64,000 bases of DNA from Artocarpus heterophyllus (GCA_025403435.1 CM046353.1:27403715-27467714), one strand, 5' to 3'; positions 34,793 to 48,255 are shown, numbered from the stretch's first letter. The notes: a model not told the origin generated them from the letters alone. A program made the numbers and translations.

Positions 34793-37700
34793 CTAATTCA
34801 CAGACAACTATGGTCTATAAGACTCTATCTAAGGAATTTATCCCATTTAGAGCTTCATATAACTTGAGCAATGGGCAAGATATAACTTAGACTGAGTTGA
34901 TGAAGTAGTTACAGGAGTTTGAAAATATGATCAGGGAAACTCCTACTAGTGGGGCAAACTTGGTAGCAGTATCTAGCTCCTCTTAACTCTGGGAATAGTA
35001 AGAAGCAAAGGCAAAGAACAAAAAATCTTCTGTCCCGACAAAAGGCAAGGACAAGAAGAAGAAAAAGAGGAACCTGAAGATGCTGAAGTGCTTTTTCTAT
35101 AGGAAGGTTGGGCACATCAAGAAGAATTGCAAGGAGTTCCTATTTCGACGAGGTAAGTGTAAACTTCTGGTTATTGAAACTTGTTTAGTTAAGGTTTCAA
35201 ATACACTTGGGTCATAGATTCCAGTGCAACTATTCATGTTTGTGTTGCTCTATAGGGGTTCAAGGAAACAAGAAGTCTACTACATGATTACTTCAGGTTA
35301 CAGATGGGCGATGGCTCCTTGGTGTTGGCCGACGCAGTGGGAGACATCCACCTTAATTTTGATAGTTATAGGACTTTAGTTTTGAGAGATTGTTTATAAG
35401 TTTCTAAACTTAAAAAGAATTTAATTTCTATTGCTTGCTTATGTAAAGACTCTTATTCAGTTTCTTTTAATAATTAAGTTGTGATTCATAAAAACAAGTC
35501 TTTTATCTATAATGGATAGATGCAAAACAACCTATATTTTATCATACCTAAGATGGACTCACTACTAAACACTGAGGTTAATGATAATTCTAAAAGACTT
35601 AAAACTTCTTACTCTAATAAAACTTATCTTTGGCCCTTGCGATTAGGCCATATTAGCCCGAATTGGATTCAAAGGTTGATAAGGGATGGATCTTTAAGTC
35701 AATTAGAGGTGGAATCTATACCACAATGTGAATCTTGTTTAGAGGGAAAAATGGTAAAAAGACCACTCAGGTCTAAGAGCAATCGAGCCAAAGGGATTCT
35801 AGAAATAGTGCATAGTGAGGTTTATGGTCCCATAAATAAAAAGTTACGATGAGGGTACAAGTATTTTGTCACTTTTATTGATAATTACTGAAGTATGGGT
35901 ATGTCTACCATTGCATCATAAGAGCAAAACTTTTGACAGGTTTAGGGAGTTTTGAGCTAAAGTGGAGAAGCAATTAGATAAACCCATAAAGGCACTTTAA
36001 TCCAATCGAGGTAGGGAATACCTCTCCTATGAGTTCATAGGACACTTATTAAAGAATGAGATTTTATCCCATTTGACTACGCCAGGCACTTCGTAGCAAA
36101 ATGGCATGGCTGAGAGAAGGAATAGGACTTTGTTGGACATAGTTAGGTCCATGATGACTTATTCAATGTTACCTTTATCCTTTTGAGGATATGCACCACA
36201 AACTGCATGTTATCTTTTGAACAATGTGCTTTTAAAATCGGTTCCTAAAACTCTTCATGAGTTATGGACGGGTAAGAAGACATCCTTATACCATATTTAC
36301 ATATAGGGATATCCGACTCATGTCTTGTACAAGGAAGAAAACAAGTTGGAAGCACATTTGGAAGTTTGCATGTTTGTAGGATATCCAAAAGGGCAAGGGT
36401 GGTTATTTCTATAACCCAAAAGAAAATAAATTTGTGGTTTCAACAAATACAACCTTCCTTAAAGAAAGTTACATGAACGACTTTAAGCCTTGTAGTAAAA
36501 TGATACTCGAGGAGTTAGCGAGTGATTCGATCACTCCATGGGTTTCGATTGAAACCAATCCAATCAATGTGGAAAAACTGACCGAACAACAACCTAGGGA
36601 ACTTTGGCGTTGTAGGAGGATCAAGCGTCAACCTAATAGGTATATGTTTAATAGTAAAAGCCTATTTGGTTGAACCAATTGAAAATGATAGGGATCTTTA
36701 CACTTGCACAGAGGCTATGGAGGATGTTATTTCAAAGTTCTGGACAGAAGCTATGACCATTGAGATGAAGTCTATGGAGACTAATCAAGTCTAGGAACTT
36801 ATGGATTTTCCCGAAGGTGTAAAATCTATAGGGTGTAAATGGATCTACAAGAGAAAGAGAGGAATAGATGGGAAAGTCAAAACCTAAAAGGCTAGACTCG
36901 TAACAAAGCGATACATGCAAAAGGAAGGAATCAATTACGAGGAAACCTTTTCACCTATAGCCATGCTTAAGTCCATCTGAATTCTCTTATCCATAGCTGC
37001 CACTCTTGACTACGAGATTTGGCAAACAGATGTCAAGATGGCCTTTCTGAATAACTATATTGATGAGTTCATATATATGGTGTAGCCATATGGGCTCAAA
37101 GCTAAGGGTCTGGAGGATAAGGTCTGTAGTTGCTAAAGTCTATTTATAGACTTAAGCAAGCTTCTCATTCTTGGAACATAAGATTTGATCAAGTGATTAA
37201 GACTTATGAATTCAAATAAAACATAGATGAACCATGTGTTTATAAACACAAAATGGATGGGAATGTGGTTTTTCTACGACTCATTGGCAAAGATGTTGGG
37301 GGCACTGTCATCAATCAAATTATGGTTGACCAATTAGTTTGACATAAAGGACTTGGGTGAAGCTAATTATGTTCAAGATATCCAAATCTTTCATGATAGA
37401 AAGACCAAAATGATAACTTTATCCCAAGCCACCTACATAAATAAAATTAAGTTTGCAATATAGAATTCCAAGAAGGGTGGGTAACCATCTAGGTATGGAT
37501 TACTCTTTCCAAGAAAGTCTTTCCGAAGTCTAAAGAAGGTACCTTATGCTTTGGCAGTAGATAGTCTCATATATGCGATACTTTGCATACAACCAAATAT
37601 TAATTATGCGGTCGAGATAGTAAGTCGATTTCAATTGAATCCAAGACCAAACCATTGAGTTGTAGTCAAGCTTATTTTCAAGTACCTAAGAAGGACTAAA

Positions 37701-38220
37701 AGTTATATGCTAGTGTATTCATGTAGAGATCTAACACTTCTTAGATACACTGATTCGGATTTCCAATCATGTCTAGAGTTGAGAAGATTGACTTTTGGTT
37801 CAGTGTTTACTCCAGGTAGAGGCACCATTGTTTGGAGGAGTATCAAGTAAGATTGCACTTTAGATTCAACAATGGAGGATGACTATGTGGTAGCTAGTGA
37901 AGCTTCAAAAGAAGCTATGTGGCTCCGCAAGTTCCTTGGGGATCTTGAGGTATTCTTGGTATGGATAAAATAGTCTCGCTATATTGTGATAACACTACAG
38001 CGATAGCTAATGCTAGGGAACCAAGATTTCACAAGAAGAGTAAGCATATACATTAGAAGTATTATGTGCTAAAGGACTTCGTTGAGGGTGGACATGTTGT
38101 AGTATGCAAAACCGTGTTAGAGGACAATATAGCTAATCCTTTCACAAAGACATTGCTAACGAGGGTTTTCGAGAAGTATGTAGAGGCTATAGGGATACGA
38201 GACATGTCATATTTACTCAC
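34793..38220 (+). pseudogene. Copia gag-pol of element B, part after the nested element
   Basis: Gag resumes with the block SKEFIPFRASYNLS near 34830, then a lysine-rich stretch and a broken zinc knuckle with KVGHIKKNCKEF near 35104. A GAG-pre-integrase block sits at 35520-35852 (LWPLRLGHISPNWI, CESCLEGKM). Integrase pieces run 35850-36330, RT 36690-37430 with the YVDD region destroyed near 37275, and RNase H 37780-38200 with WLRKFLGD. Stops are far more frequent than in element A, which fits B being the older host. Confidence 0.85.
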
Positions 38221-38227
38221 TTAGAGC

Positions 38228-38238
38228 AAGTGGGAGAT
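38228..38238 (+). other. Polypurine tract of element B
   Basis: AAGTGGGAGAT directly before the LTR start TGTTAGACTAGATGCCCTAA. The same tract, inverted, precedes the LTR of element C near 40901-40912. Confidence 0.8.
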
Positions 38239-40144
38239 TGTTAGACTAGATGCCCTAAGGATTAAATAATATAATAAGTTTTTGGAAACCTTTAATCAAT
38301 AAAGAGTTTATTTATTATTCATATATCAAATATTGTCCTTTTTATCTTCATTATTGTTGAATGTATGACAAGCAAACAAAAGTCTAAGACTATCAGTCTA
38401 AACCTTTAATAACGTGCATATGATGGACAAATTATACAGAAGACATGAATCTTAAAGGTGATAGTCCAAATGATACGATCCGTAATCGAGGGAATAAAGT
38501 TGGGCTCTTTATTCATGTTACGACTGTTATGTTTTCTACATCCTCAATAGGAGATGGCTTATCTTGTCATCGGAGTGGGACTCCATGAGTATAAACATTG
38601 CTATATTATCATAGGTGATGAATTATTAAATTGGGAAAAAAGTTGAATTGATTTTTAGTAATAATTCTGTTTATTTAAATCAATTCACTTTTGAGAATCA
38701 TATATGCAATGTCTTAATCCTAAAATGAACAATGGGCACGTATTCTTGATTTGTGTATTTTGATGTACCAAAGGGAGATATCTTGATTTGATGATGGTAC
38801 ATATACCGGTACGTTGGAGGCATGACTCTAGATTAACATAGACTCGTTGTTCAGAGATATGGAGTCCATAGCTATTTTGTAGAGTTAATGATATTCTCTT
38901 ATAGGCATTATTCTGTAATTGAAAGATTGGAGCACTCAACCATTTGGATACATAGGTGTAATCATAAGGTATACTATTTACAAATAGTAAGTATTTTAAT
39001 AGTGAGATAACAGAACATAACATAAAACTAATTAGGAAGGTAAATCAAACTTTATCTTTAAGCCGATTATGAATATTTTATGGGGCTATGAGCGTATTGG
39101 AGCATTGTAATTTTATATAGTTCGAGAGTGCAGCTCTAAGCTTTTAGTGGAGTCACGTTAGAGTTTATAATTATAAATATATATCTGGGATATGTTATTT
39201 TATAATTATAGGAGCCTGATCTATATATATCCATCAGGTCCCCTTTGCTTGCTCATAATAAATTCTATAACGATATGATATATTTTTCCTACATATTAGT
39301 GACTTGTGTTATTTATTAAATTGGTTAAAATTCAATTAGAGCAGATTTAATAATTCATATTAGCTTGTTGGTTGAATTAATTTTATGAATTAATTCAAGA
39401 TAAACATGTTGAATTATTTAGATAATATTTTATTTGATATGGGATTATCTGTATATGATTGTTTTAATTAGATAACTTCTCTATTGGATTATTAGAATTG
39501 ATGCTCTATCTAAGACTCTCTTTAAAAATATGACATTTTGAGATCTTAAATTATCTCACAGTCAGCAGGTTGATGGCTAAATTCGATAGGCCGATGGAGC
39601 TAGTTTGGTAGGCCAATCCCCCAAATCGATGTGCCAAGCATGTGATAATCAGGTTATGCATTTTTTACACGTTTTTCATTAGAAGTTGATTCAAGCTCAA
39701 ATTTTGAAGCCTAATCTGATAAGGAATAACCCTAGATCTGACCATTTTAAAAAGGAAGCTATTTTTTATTGTTCTTTAGATCATTTGAAAAGCAAAGAGG
39801 AAGTACTCTAGTAAGAGAAGCTCTGAAACTCTTACAGCGCTATTGTTCAACATCTGGAAACTTAGCTTTTGATTTTCTCAAGTGGTTGGAAGGAGACTCA
39901 CTAGAGGAAGGCTATACGACATACGACCACTTGTACTCCAATTGTGGATAGAATAGCAAAGAAGACTGTTTGGTTGAGGCTCTTCTAGAACATTTTCTCC
40001 TCTCGGTTTTTTTGCACCTTTGGTATATAAAAGAGATACGTAAGATCTGTCATTAATTTATATACTTAGCATGTTAAACTTATGTTTTGGAAAAAGACAC
40101 TAATTTAAAGTTTTTAAAATTCTGCTGGATATCGTTTTCCAACA
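38239..40144 (+). repeat. 3' LTR of copia element B
   Basis: 1906 bases, TGTTAG...CCAACA, aligned along its length with the 5' LTR of A. It carries palindrome units near 39561, 39581, 39603 and 39624 (steps 20, 22, 21), for example TTCGATAGGCCGA and TTTGGTAGGCCAA. The TATA region near 39750 is decayed to TTTTAAAAAGG. It abuts a truncated LTR of element C at 40145. Confidence 0.85.
39561..39638. repeat. Four-unit palindrome array in the LTR of B
   Basis: Units GTCAGCAGGTTGAT, ATTCGATAGGCCGAT, GTTTGGTAGGCCAAT and AATCGATGTGCCAAG start 20-22 bp apart. All have an AG- or TG-centred orientation. They occupy the same place upstream of the promoter as the array in the LTRs of A. Confidence 0.7.
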
Positions 40145-40900
40145 TATCTCACAATTAGAATACTTACTACTTATAACCTACAAATAGTGAACCTATGGGT
40201 CACATGAATGTATCCAAACGGTTGAGCGCTTCAATTTTGTAATTCTAGGATAATACCTATATGAGGATATCATTAATTATACTAAAGAGTTATGAATTCT
40301 ATATCTGTGAATAATATGTCTACATCATTCAAGTGTCATGTCTCCAACATATTGATTTGTGTGTCTTTATTCAATTTAAGATGTCACCCTTTGGTATATC
40401 TAAAGATACAAGTCACAGATCCATTAATCTATTAGGATTAGGATGTAACAGATATGATTGCCTAAAGTGAGCCAATTAATTCAAATTGAATTATTAACCA
40501 AATTAATTCATCTTTAGTCTCAATAAATATATTATCACCAATGTCTCTATTTGTGAAGTTCTAACTCTGATGACCAAGATAAGTCATCTCTTATGAGGGA
40601 TATAGACAACATAACAATCTTAACATAAATAAAGTGCCCAACTTTATTCTCTCTATTACTAAACTTGCATATTTAGGCTATCACCTTAAGATTCATGTCT
40701 TATGCATAATCCATCCATCATATGCATGATCTTAATGGTTTGAAACGATAGTTATAAACTTTTGTTTGCTTATGATACATTCATCAAAAAATGAATATAA
40801 AGAAGACAAAGTTATTATCTGACATAAATAATAAATTCTTTATTGACCAAATATCTTAAAATAGTAACATTGTTTACTCCTTAGGGCACTAAGTTTAATA
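40145..40900 (-). repeat. Partial 3' LTR of element C (start of LTR only)
   Basis: On minus it begins TATTAAACTTAGTGCCCTAA, a decayed TGTTAGACTAGATGCCCTAA, right after the purine tract. The match to the LTR of B ends at 40145, where the LTR of B itself ends, so about 1.2 kb of this LTR is missing. Confidence 0.75.
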
Positions 40901-40912
40901 ATCTCCCACTTG

Positions 40913-43860
40913 TCCTAAGTGAGTAAATTTAACATGTTATGCATCCCCGTAGCCTCGACATGCTTCTTGAAAGTCCTCGATTGTAGCATCTTTATGAAGG
41001 GATCGGCTATGTTGTCCTCAGATGCAATTTTATGTATTGTTGCATGTCCATTCTATATAAATCCCCACATAACATGATACTTTTGGTCTATATGCTTTCT
41101 CATCTTGTGATACCTTGACTCTTTGGTATAAACTATAATTGCATTGTTATCACATTATAATGTAATTGGCTTATCCATACTAGGAACTACCTTAAAATCC
41201 CTAAGGAACTTGTGAAGCCATACTGCTTCTTATAAAGCATCAGTACTAGCCACATACTCAGCCACCATTATTAAATCAATAGTGTAAGCTGGCTTGACAC
41301 TTCTCCAAACAATGGTGTCTCTCCAAGAGTAAATATAGAACCAAAAGTCGATTTGCTCAAATCAAAGCAGGCTTAAAAATCTAAATCAGTGTGTCCAAGA
41401 GATGTTAGATCCTCACTAGAATACAGTAACATATAACTTCTAGCCCTTTTTAGGTACTTGAAAATATGCTTGACTCCTACCTATTGATTTGTCCATAATT
41501 CGATTGATATCAACTTACTATCACAACCATATAACAAATGTCAAGTCATGTGCACAACATCACATACATGACCCTACCCACTACTGAAGCATAAGGAACC
41601 TAATTCATGTATTTTCTTTTCTCATTTGTTTGAGGACAATCTTTCTTAGAAAGAATTATACCAAACCTAGATGGTTACTTACCTTTTTTTCAATTTTTAT
41701 ATTGCAAACTTCTTGAGAATTTTGTCTATATACAAAGATTGGGATATAGCTATCATTTTATTCTTCCTATCTCAAAAGATTTGGATACCCTGAACATAAT
41801 TAGCTTCACCCAAGTCCTTCATGGCAAATTGCTTGCTCAACCAAACTTTGAGTTATGACAAAGCCAAACAGGATCCCAAAGGATCTATCGAATTGTTATT
41901 ATCTTGTTGAGTTATAGTATAGTCATTATTGACTAAAACAGTGAGCAAGGGTTATTCCTCCAAGAGAATTGGGCCTAATTAATTAGTTTTAAAAATTAAA
42001 AAACTCAATTTAATTAAACACAAAAATGAGGGATTTAAATTTTTAAGTAAATTAATAATTAAAATGTAAATAAATAATTAAAATAAAAATTGGTTATAGG
42101 ATCATTTGCCACTACTAAACATTAATTATGTAGATGATTGTAGAATTTGTTTCCAATTTTTTCATTGAAACTAACAACCGTAGATAATGAGAAGCTTTAC
42201 TACCCCAATCTATCCTTGCAATATAGATTTAATAAGACAAGTGCTCTATTAAACCCCTCTCCATCAAACAATACAGATTTCATCTTCGTGTTCATAACTT
42301 CAATCTAGAGATTTGCATTAATGTCTTATATAGCCTATTTGTAAGAGTAAGGATCCCTATCATGTTCAATCGGTTCAACCAAAAAGGCTTCACCATAGAA
42401 CATATGCCTCTCAGGTTGACATCCCATCCTCCCACTATGCTAAAGTCCTTAGGTTATTGTTTAGTCAACTTTACCATCAAAGCGATAGTACCACTGCCTA
42501 TCTCTTAAAGTACCACTCTACTACGAGGCTTAAAGTCGTTTATGTAACTTTTCCCTAGGAATGTCGCATTCGTTAAAATGATAACTTTATTTTCTTCTGG
42601 GTTATAGAAAAAACTACCTTTTGTCCCTTTGGGATATCCCTCAAATACACAAACTTCTAAACGTGCATCCAACTTATTTGTGTCCTTATCCAGGACATGT
42701 ACGAAATATCTCTATATGTGGATATGGTTTAAGGATGTCTTCCTACTACTCCACAACTTGTGAAAAGTTTTAAGATTTGATTTTGAAGGCACATTGTTGA
42801 AAAAAAAAAATAACCTGCTGTTTGTAGGGCACATCCCCAAAAAGATAATGGCAACACAGAGTAACTCATCATATAACCATATCCAATAAGGTCCTATCTC
42901 TTCTCGTAACTACACCGTTCTACTGTGGAGTGCTAGGTGCAATCAAATAGGATTATATGTCATTCTCTATTAAGTATCCTAAGAACTCATCGGAGAAGTA
43001 TTCTCCATCTTGATTGGATTGAAGTGCCATCATGGGTTTACATGATTGCTTCTCTGCTTCCTCTCGAAACTTATTGAATTTATCAAAGGTCTCGCTCTTA
43101 TGATGCATAAGGTAAACATACCTATATCTTGAGTAGTCATCAATAAAGATGACGAAAAGCTCATACCCTCCTTGTGCCTTAATATTCATGGGACTGCAAA
43201 CATCACTATGCAATAGTTTTAAAACTCTTTTGGCCCGATTACTCCTTAGATCCAAATAGTCTTTTAATCATTTTGCCCTCCAAATAAGATTCATATTATG
43301 GTATAGATTTTAGAGGTCCAACCCTTACTAACCTTTGAATCCTATTTAAGCTAATATGACATAATCGTAAGTGCCAAAGGTTTGTCTTATTAGTGTAAGA
43401 AGTTTTAAGCTTTTTAGATTTCTCATTAACTTTAGTATTTAGCAATGAATCCAACTTCAGTTTGAAAAGAAAAAAAAAACAAATTGCTTTGCATCCATCC
43501 ATTACATATAAAAAACTTGTTTTTATGAATCATCATTTTATTATTAAAAGAAACTGCATAAGAATCCTTAAATAAATAAGCAACTAAGATCAAATTCCTT
43601 TTAAGTTTAGGAACATAAAAATTGTCTTATAAAACTAGATGCCTAAAACTATCAAAATAAGGATAGACGTCTCCTACTACTTCAACCAATAACAAGGTTT
43701 CATCATCCATCCATAACATAAAGCACTAATTTAACAAACTTTCATTTGCTTGAACCCCTATATAGAAATACAAACATGGTTAATGGCTCTAGAATCTATG
43801 ACCTAAGTGTCACTTGCTTCCTTAACTAAACATGTTTCAATAACTAAAATTCATACTTAC
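40913..43860 (-). pseudogene. Copia pol of element C (decayed, RT core replaced)
   Basis: Protease near 43790-43830 reads VIDSRAINH, so the catalytic DSGA is DSRA. GAG-pre-integrase at 43502-43296 has LWHLRLCHISLNRIQR. Integrase is at 43255-42720: FIDDYSRYRYVYLMHH with the first Asp intact, then LQSNQDGEY where the second Asp of the triad is Asn. The end of integrase and start of RT lie at 42720-42280. A stretch of unrelated AT-rich sequence (about 41862-42279) then takes the place of the RT core. RT resumes with the FAMKDLGEAN block near 41850, and RNase H spans about 41460-40930. Non-functional. Confidence 0.85.
41862..42279. other. Unidentified sequence replacing the RT core of element C
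   Basis: AT-rich, non-coding and unrelated to the copia family. It has GGGTTATTCCTCCAAGAGAA near 41949 and TCTATCCTTGCAATATAGA near 42210. About 0.5 kb of RT is absent at this point, so this is an insertion with deletion. A loosely similar layout (TATCATCCTACAAGAATTG near 49571) occurs in the region called G, which suggests a shared repeat family, not proven. Confidence 0.4.
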
Positions 43861-43864
43861 TTAC

Positions 43865-44640
43865 CTAATTCGCTAAGAAGTCCTTGAAATTCTTCTTCAT
43901 GTGCCCAGCCTTCCTACAGTAGAAGCACTTAATCTTCTTTGGGCTCCTATTCTTCTTCTTATTCTTCTTATTCTTTCCTTTGGTTGGGGGAATAGAAGAC
44001 TTCCTATTCTTGGCCTTTTGCTTCTTTCTATTATTTAAGTTGGGATTAAAACTAGATGTAACTTCTAGATTTGCCTCTCGATCGGTCAAGGCATCCTTGA
44101 TTAGGTTCTTAAACTTCAATAACTGCTTCATCAACTCAATCAAGGTTATACCTTGTCTAGTGCTTAGATTGAACGAAGCTCTTAATGGGATAAACTCCTT
44201 GGAAAAGGTCTCAAAAACCATAGTCATTTGTGACTTAGCATCGATGTCAGTTCCATGGGTTTGAAACTCAGTAAGGTAACTTATAACCAACATCATATGC
44301 TCCATCATAGATGTCCCTAGTTTCTGCTTGCAGCTCAGAAGCTTTTAAAGAGTTCCTTTTTGCTTCGGTAAGGCTTGGCCTCCAAATATGTCTTCAAGAT
44401 TATTCATGCTATGCTTAAAGCCTGTTATTCATGCTAGCCATAATATAGTAGCAAACTTGATCATCAGCATCATTCCAGCCAGCATATACTTGGGTTTGCT
44501 CTTTAGTGGACTCATCGGTAGGTACGGGAGGATAGGGCATAGCTTGTACAAATTTTAGTTTCTCAAAAGATATATAGGACAATGTTTAGGTTCCTTTTCT
44601 AATCATTATAGTTCTTGCCGTTCAGTGTGTTTTTGTCAAG
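43865..44640 (-). pseudogene. Copia gag of element C
   Basis: The N-terminal part (44640-44310) is frameshifted but recognisable by its match to B (27150-27480). The C-terminal part is open at 44308-43865, with TDIDAKSQMTMVFETF and SKEFIPLRASFNLS, a lysine/asparagine-rich stretch and a zinc knuckle CFYCRKAGHMKKNF. The last Cys of CCHC is Phe, so zinc binding should be lost. Confidence 0.85.
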
Positions 44641-45052
44641 TATCAAAGATAAATTATTTTTAGATATTTTGATGTACAATGAAGATTCAAATATCAAACA
44701 TAGGTAAACATACAATGATAATTTGGTAAGAAAACATAAACATATAAGCAAATAATACAATAAGTGTTTATATGTCAAAACCTTGAGAAAATCACAATCT
44801 TACAATGATAACATATAACTCAGAATTCAACAAGTCACCTAGGGGAGACTTTCCAAATTCAATTAGAAACATGGATGCCATCCGATTCGTAGGTACCATC
44901 TAAGACTCATCTCGGTCTAGCATATACTAATAATTGTTTCTTTGACCATTAATTTTACTAATAAGGCTCCTAAGAGAGGTTATTAATAAAATTAACCTTG
45001 AGTGTTCGACCATCATTTCAACTAATTGATTCATGCTTTATAATTGCCACTT

Positions 45053-45609
45053 ATAAGTAACGCTTTTCAGTACTATTTCTTTTATTGTAATACTATTTTT
45101 GTCATTATTGTTTTACTACATACAGGTATACATATATATTAGTTTTATATTATTATCATATGGGTCAGTTCTTGTTTTGTCATTGTTATTTTATCCTATA
45201 CAGTTATATATATACACACACACACACATATATTAAAAAAGAAGAGAAACCGACTTAAAAAGTAGGCAAAGTGAATTATATATTTATAAGTTTATCTTTA
45301 TAATCAAGAACAAAGAGAAGTCAATTTGTTTTCTTTCGATTTTTCTTTTATAACCAAGAACAAAGAGAAGTCGGTCTGTTTTCTTTCTATTTGCTTGTCG
45401 TGCATAATTCTCTTATTCTAAGAATTCCTTTTTTGAAGCTCCCCCATGATTGTCTTTCATGCCTAAGATTTATACACCCTTCACACACACACATGTATAT
45501 AGGTAATGACTTCAATTATTACTTATCTTGTCATTAGCTTTGTCTTTTGAAAGAAAATTTAAGATATATTATAAATTGTTTCTTTACTTTGCTGTAGATA
45601 TTCTCTCTG

Positions 45610-45666
<57 letters not shown>

Positions 45667-47189
45667 TATAAATTGTTGAATTGAATAGCTTTATGCTATT
45701 GATGTTTAATATTGAACTTATGTTTTGTGTATGTCTTCTAAAAAAAGTTTTATGTGGAACTTAGTTAATAGCTGATCGATATTCCATGTTTTTATTTGTT
45801 TTTACCAATTGTGCTTTATTTATAGTCGATGTTATCAATTGATAAGTGGTGTTTGCTTTATTTACCTTTGTCTACATATATGTAAAATTAGTATGTAGAA
45901 AAGTAATGAATGATTATTTAGTATAGTCATGAAAGTGTTAGATAATGAATTGCTCTTTCTAAAAACCATTATATCAAGTCTAATTCATAGCCTTTGACTC
46001 TTATGTTCTTATGTGTATGTATATGTACGTGTGTGTTCAAATTGATGACATGGATACTAGAATTTAGCAATGCTATTATATCAAATAAAATTTAGTAATT
46101 CACCAACTTATATCTGCCCATTTCATTTGTTGTTCATCAATACACTAATAATTGTATACTTTTCAAATGTTACTTGTTTTAAATAGGTCTTTCTAAATAA
46201 GTACTCGTACCTTATAAATGTATGGCTATTTGTATGTAATATCATTTGGTTCAATTAGTTGGATCTGTTAGATATTATAATCTATATTTATCGCCTAGTT
46301 AACAGTGTATATCAGTGCATTGAGCTGATTGCAAGGAGTGAATTGTCTTAATATTATGAGAAACTTTTACAAATTTTGATAACATTTTAAAGAATGTTAT
46401 AGCCAAATTGTTATATGATGATGTTATTTCAAATTGGCAAGTTTAGCACGTTTAGTTTGATGAGGATATAACATCTTTCACTTTGGGTACGAGGTAAGTA
46501 GAAATTTTTTTCAACTAGATCACAAGATTATTATTATAATATATATGGTTTATTAAATCATTTGTATTCATGGTATAAAGGCACGTGTATAGCTTTTTGA
46601 TAAAAAATCATCATACTATGAGAAAGAGATTATTTGTACATGCACTGTGTAATCTGCTTGTAAGTGGCCTTAATTAGTTCTATGCATGAGATTAGGACTA
46701 TTTTTGAGACCTTTTTTTATAGTTCCTAGGATTGGAGGCCAATAGTGTCTCATGAGTTAGATTGAGGCACTGTTGCTTAGTAACGGTTCGTTAGTATACA
46801 TGCATGCTTTATAGTAGGCCTAAGCAGGTGACTCATGGTGTACATAACTATGTGTACATTTAACTTTTTATGATATGGTAGGTATGATAGAAATTTTATG
46901 AGCTTATACATGCTGCCACAACATTAAATTGCATAGTTTCTACTTGCTGAGTATTGGCTCATATTGTTTTTGTGATGCAGATAAGGGCACATCTCAGTAG
47001 TGTTCATATTGGAGGCCACTGGCATGTTCTCCATTCTCGTAACTCCGCATATATGGGCACTCCGTTCTTGAGTAAAGTTCAAATTTGCTCACTATTTTCT
47101 TGAGTAAATATTGCTTTTAAAGAGAATTATTACGTCAACTAGCATAATTATCTATTAGCAATGTGATTAAGTTAGGCAGGTCTTGCAAT
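45053..47189 (+). mobile_element. Solo-LTR-like insertion in the leader of C
   Basis: Flanks CACTT (45048-45052) and CACTC (47190-47194) look like a 5-bp target duplication with one change, and the copia leader resumes on both sides. Near its right end TTGCTGAGTATTGGCTCA and TGATGCAGATAAGGG resemble blocks near the 3' ends of the other gypsy LTRs here (11640-11690, 14530-14580). The left end AGTAACGC recalls TGTAACGC. It contains CT and TA microsatellites at 45604-45666 and has no coding part. The ends are not clean TG...CA, so class is inferred. Confidence 0.5.
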
Positions 47190-47454
47190 CACTCGCTATT
47201 CTACTTGATATGTTATCAACATATGCTACAAAATATATTATAAAGCAAACAAGCAAGGCAATCTGTAAAGCTATAAACAATATAATAAACAACTGTAATA
47301 TTGTGGCTCTATCCTAAAGAAAAGAAAATAAAGATTACAAAATTAAATCGACACATATATCAATTGTTCATCTCATATCTCTATGATGCGTCCTTCTTCA
47401 TGTAGCATTTTTATTCAATTTCACTCATATATATCGAACTTTATTTTTTGGTTA

Positions 47455-47810
47455 TCGTAAAACTTCCATGTTTCTCAAAATTGTTTCATAAGAAAGCTTT
47501 AAAAGTAATCAAAAAAATCTTTCTCTGCAATCATTCGGCAGAACGGATATCAAAGGGCTAGTTAAACAGTTCTATCTTTGATAGAACATGGCTTCGACCA
47601 TGTTCGACTGACTATCATAAAACTTCCATGTTTCTCAGAATTGTTTCATAAGAAAGCTTTGAAAATAATCGAAAAATCCTTCTCTACCATCATTCGATAG
47701 ACCGGATATCAAAAAGCCAATTACCTAGTTTTATCCTAGATAGAACATGGCTTCTACTTTGTCCAGCTAAACGGACATCAAAGAACCAGTTGACCAATTC
47801 ATCCTAAAAC
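47455..47810. repeat. 160-bp tandem repeat in the leader of C
   Basis: Units begin AACTTCCATGTTTCTCA at 47461 and 47621. Each continues with TTGTTTCATAAGAAAGCTTT, then an ATTCG(G/A)(C/T)AGA(A/C)CGGATATC block and ATAGAACATGGCTTC. A third partial copy of the ACGGACATCAAAGAACCAG part follows near 47772. The short GC-rich block may be a relic of the palindrome word found in the leader of A. Confidence 0.75.
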
Positions 47811-48236
47811 CATCCCTATAGTGCTTATTTTCAATTATTTTCAGTTTTATATTTACGACCATTCAAAACATGGAAAAATTTATAAATGCATAAAAATCAT
47901 AGAACCATAATCATCTCCATCTTCAAGCTCCATCTTCAATAAAAAAATATTTTTCTAGAAATTTGAGAACAAAATTTGTATAAGACAAAAAATACAATTA
48001 ATGAACCTAGACGGTGTGATATAACTATTCTAACCTCGAAAGAGCCATAACCGACAAAGTTAAATAATTAAAAAAATAATTAAACTTAATTAAGGATTAA
48101 TAATTAATAATATTTACCATATAATCTTATGATATTGTAATAATATATAGAAACCCCTAAAAAATTCAATTCAAGCATAAGAGAATTGTCAAGATCACAT
48201 AATTTATATACATAGCATGATCACAAACTCTAAAAG

Positions 48237-48253
48237 CCATAGCTCTAATACCA
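48237..48253 (-). other. Primer-binding site of element C
   Basis: On minus TGGTATTAGAGCTATGG, two bases from the usual TGGTATCAGAGCCATGG pairing with initiator tRNA-Met. It lies two bases after the LTR end. Confidence 0.8.
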
Positions 48254-48255
48254 AT

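Larger units (their letters stand above)
44641..48236 (-). other. Leader of element C, interrupted by an LTR-like insertion
   Basis: 45052-44641 and 48236-47190 are the two parts of the copia leader on minus. The upper part aligns with the leader of A near 30500-30730. The lower part aligns near 30730-30780. The insertion 45053-47189 separates them. No coding signal apart from the gag start was seen. Confidence 0.6.
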
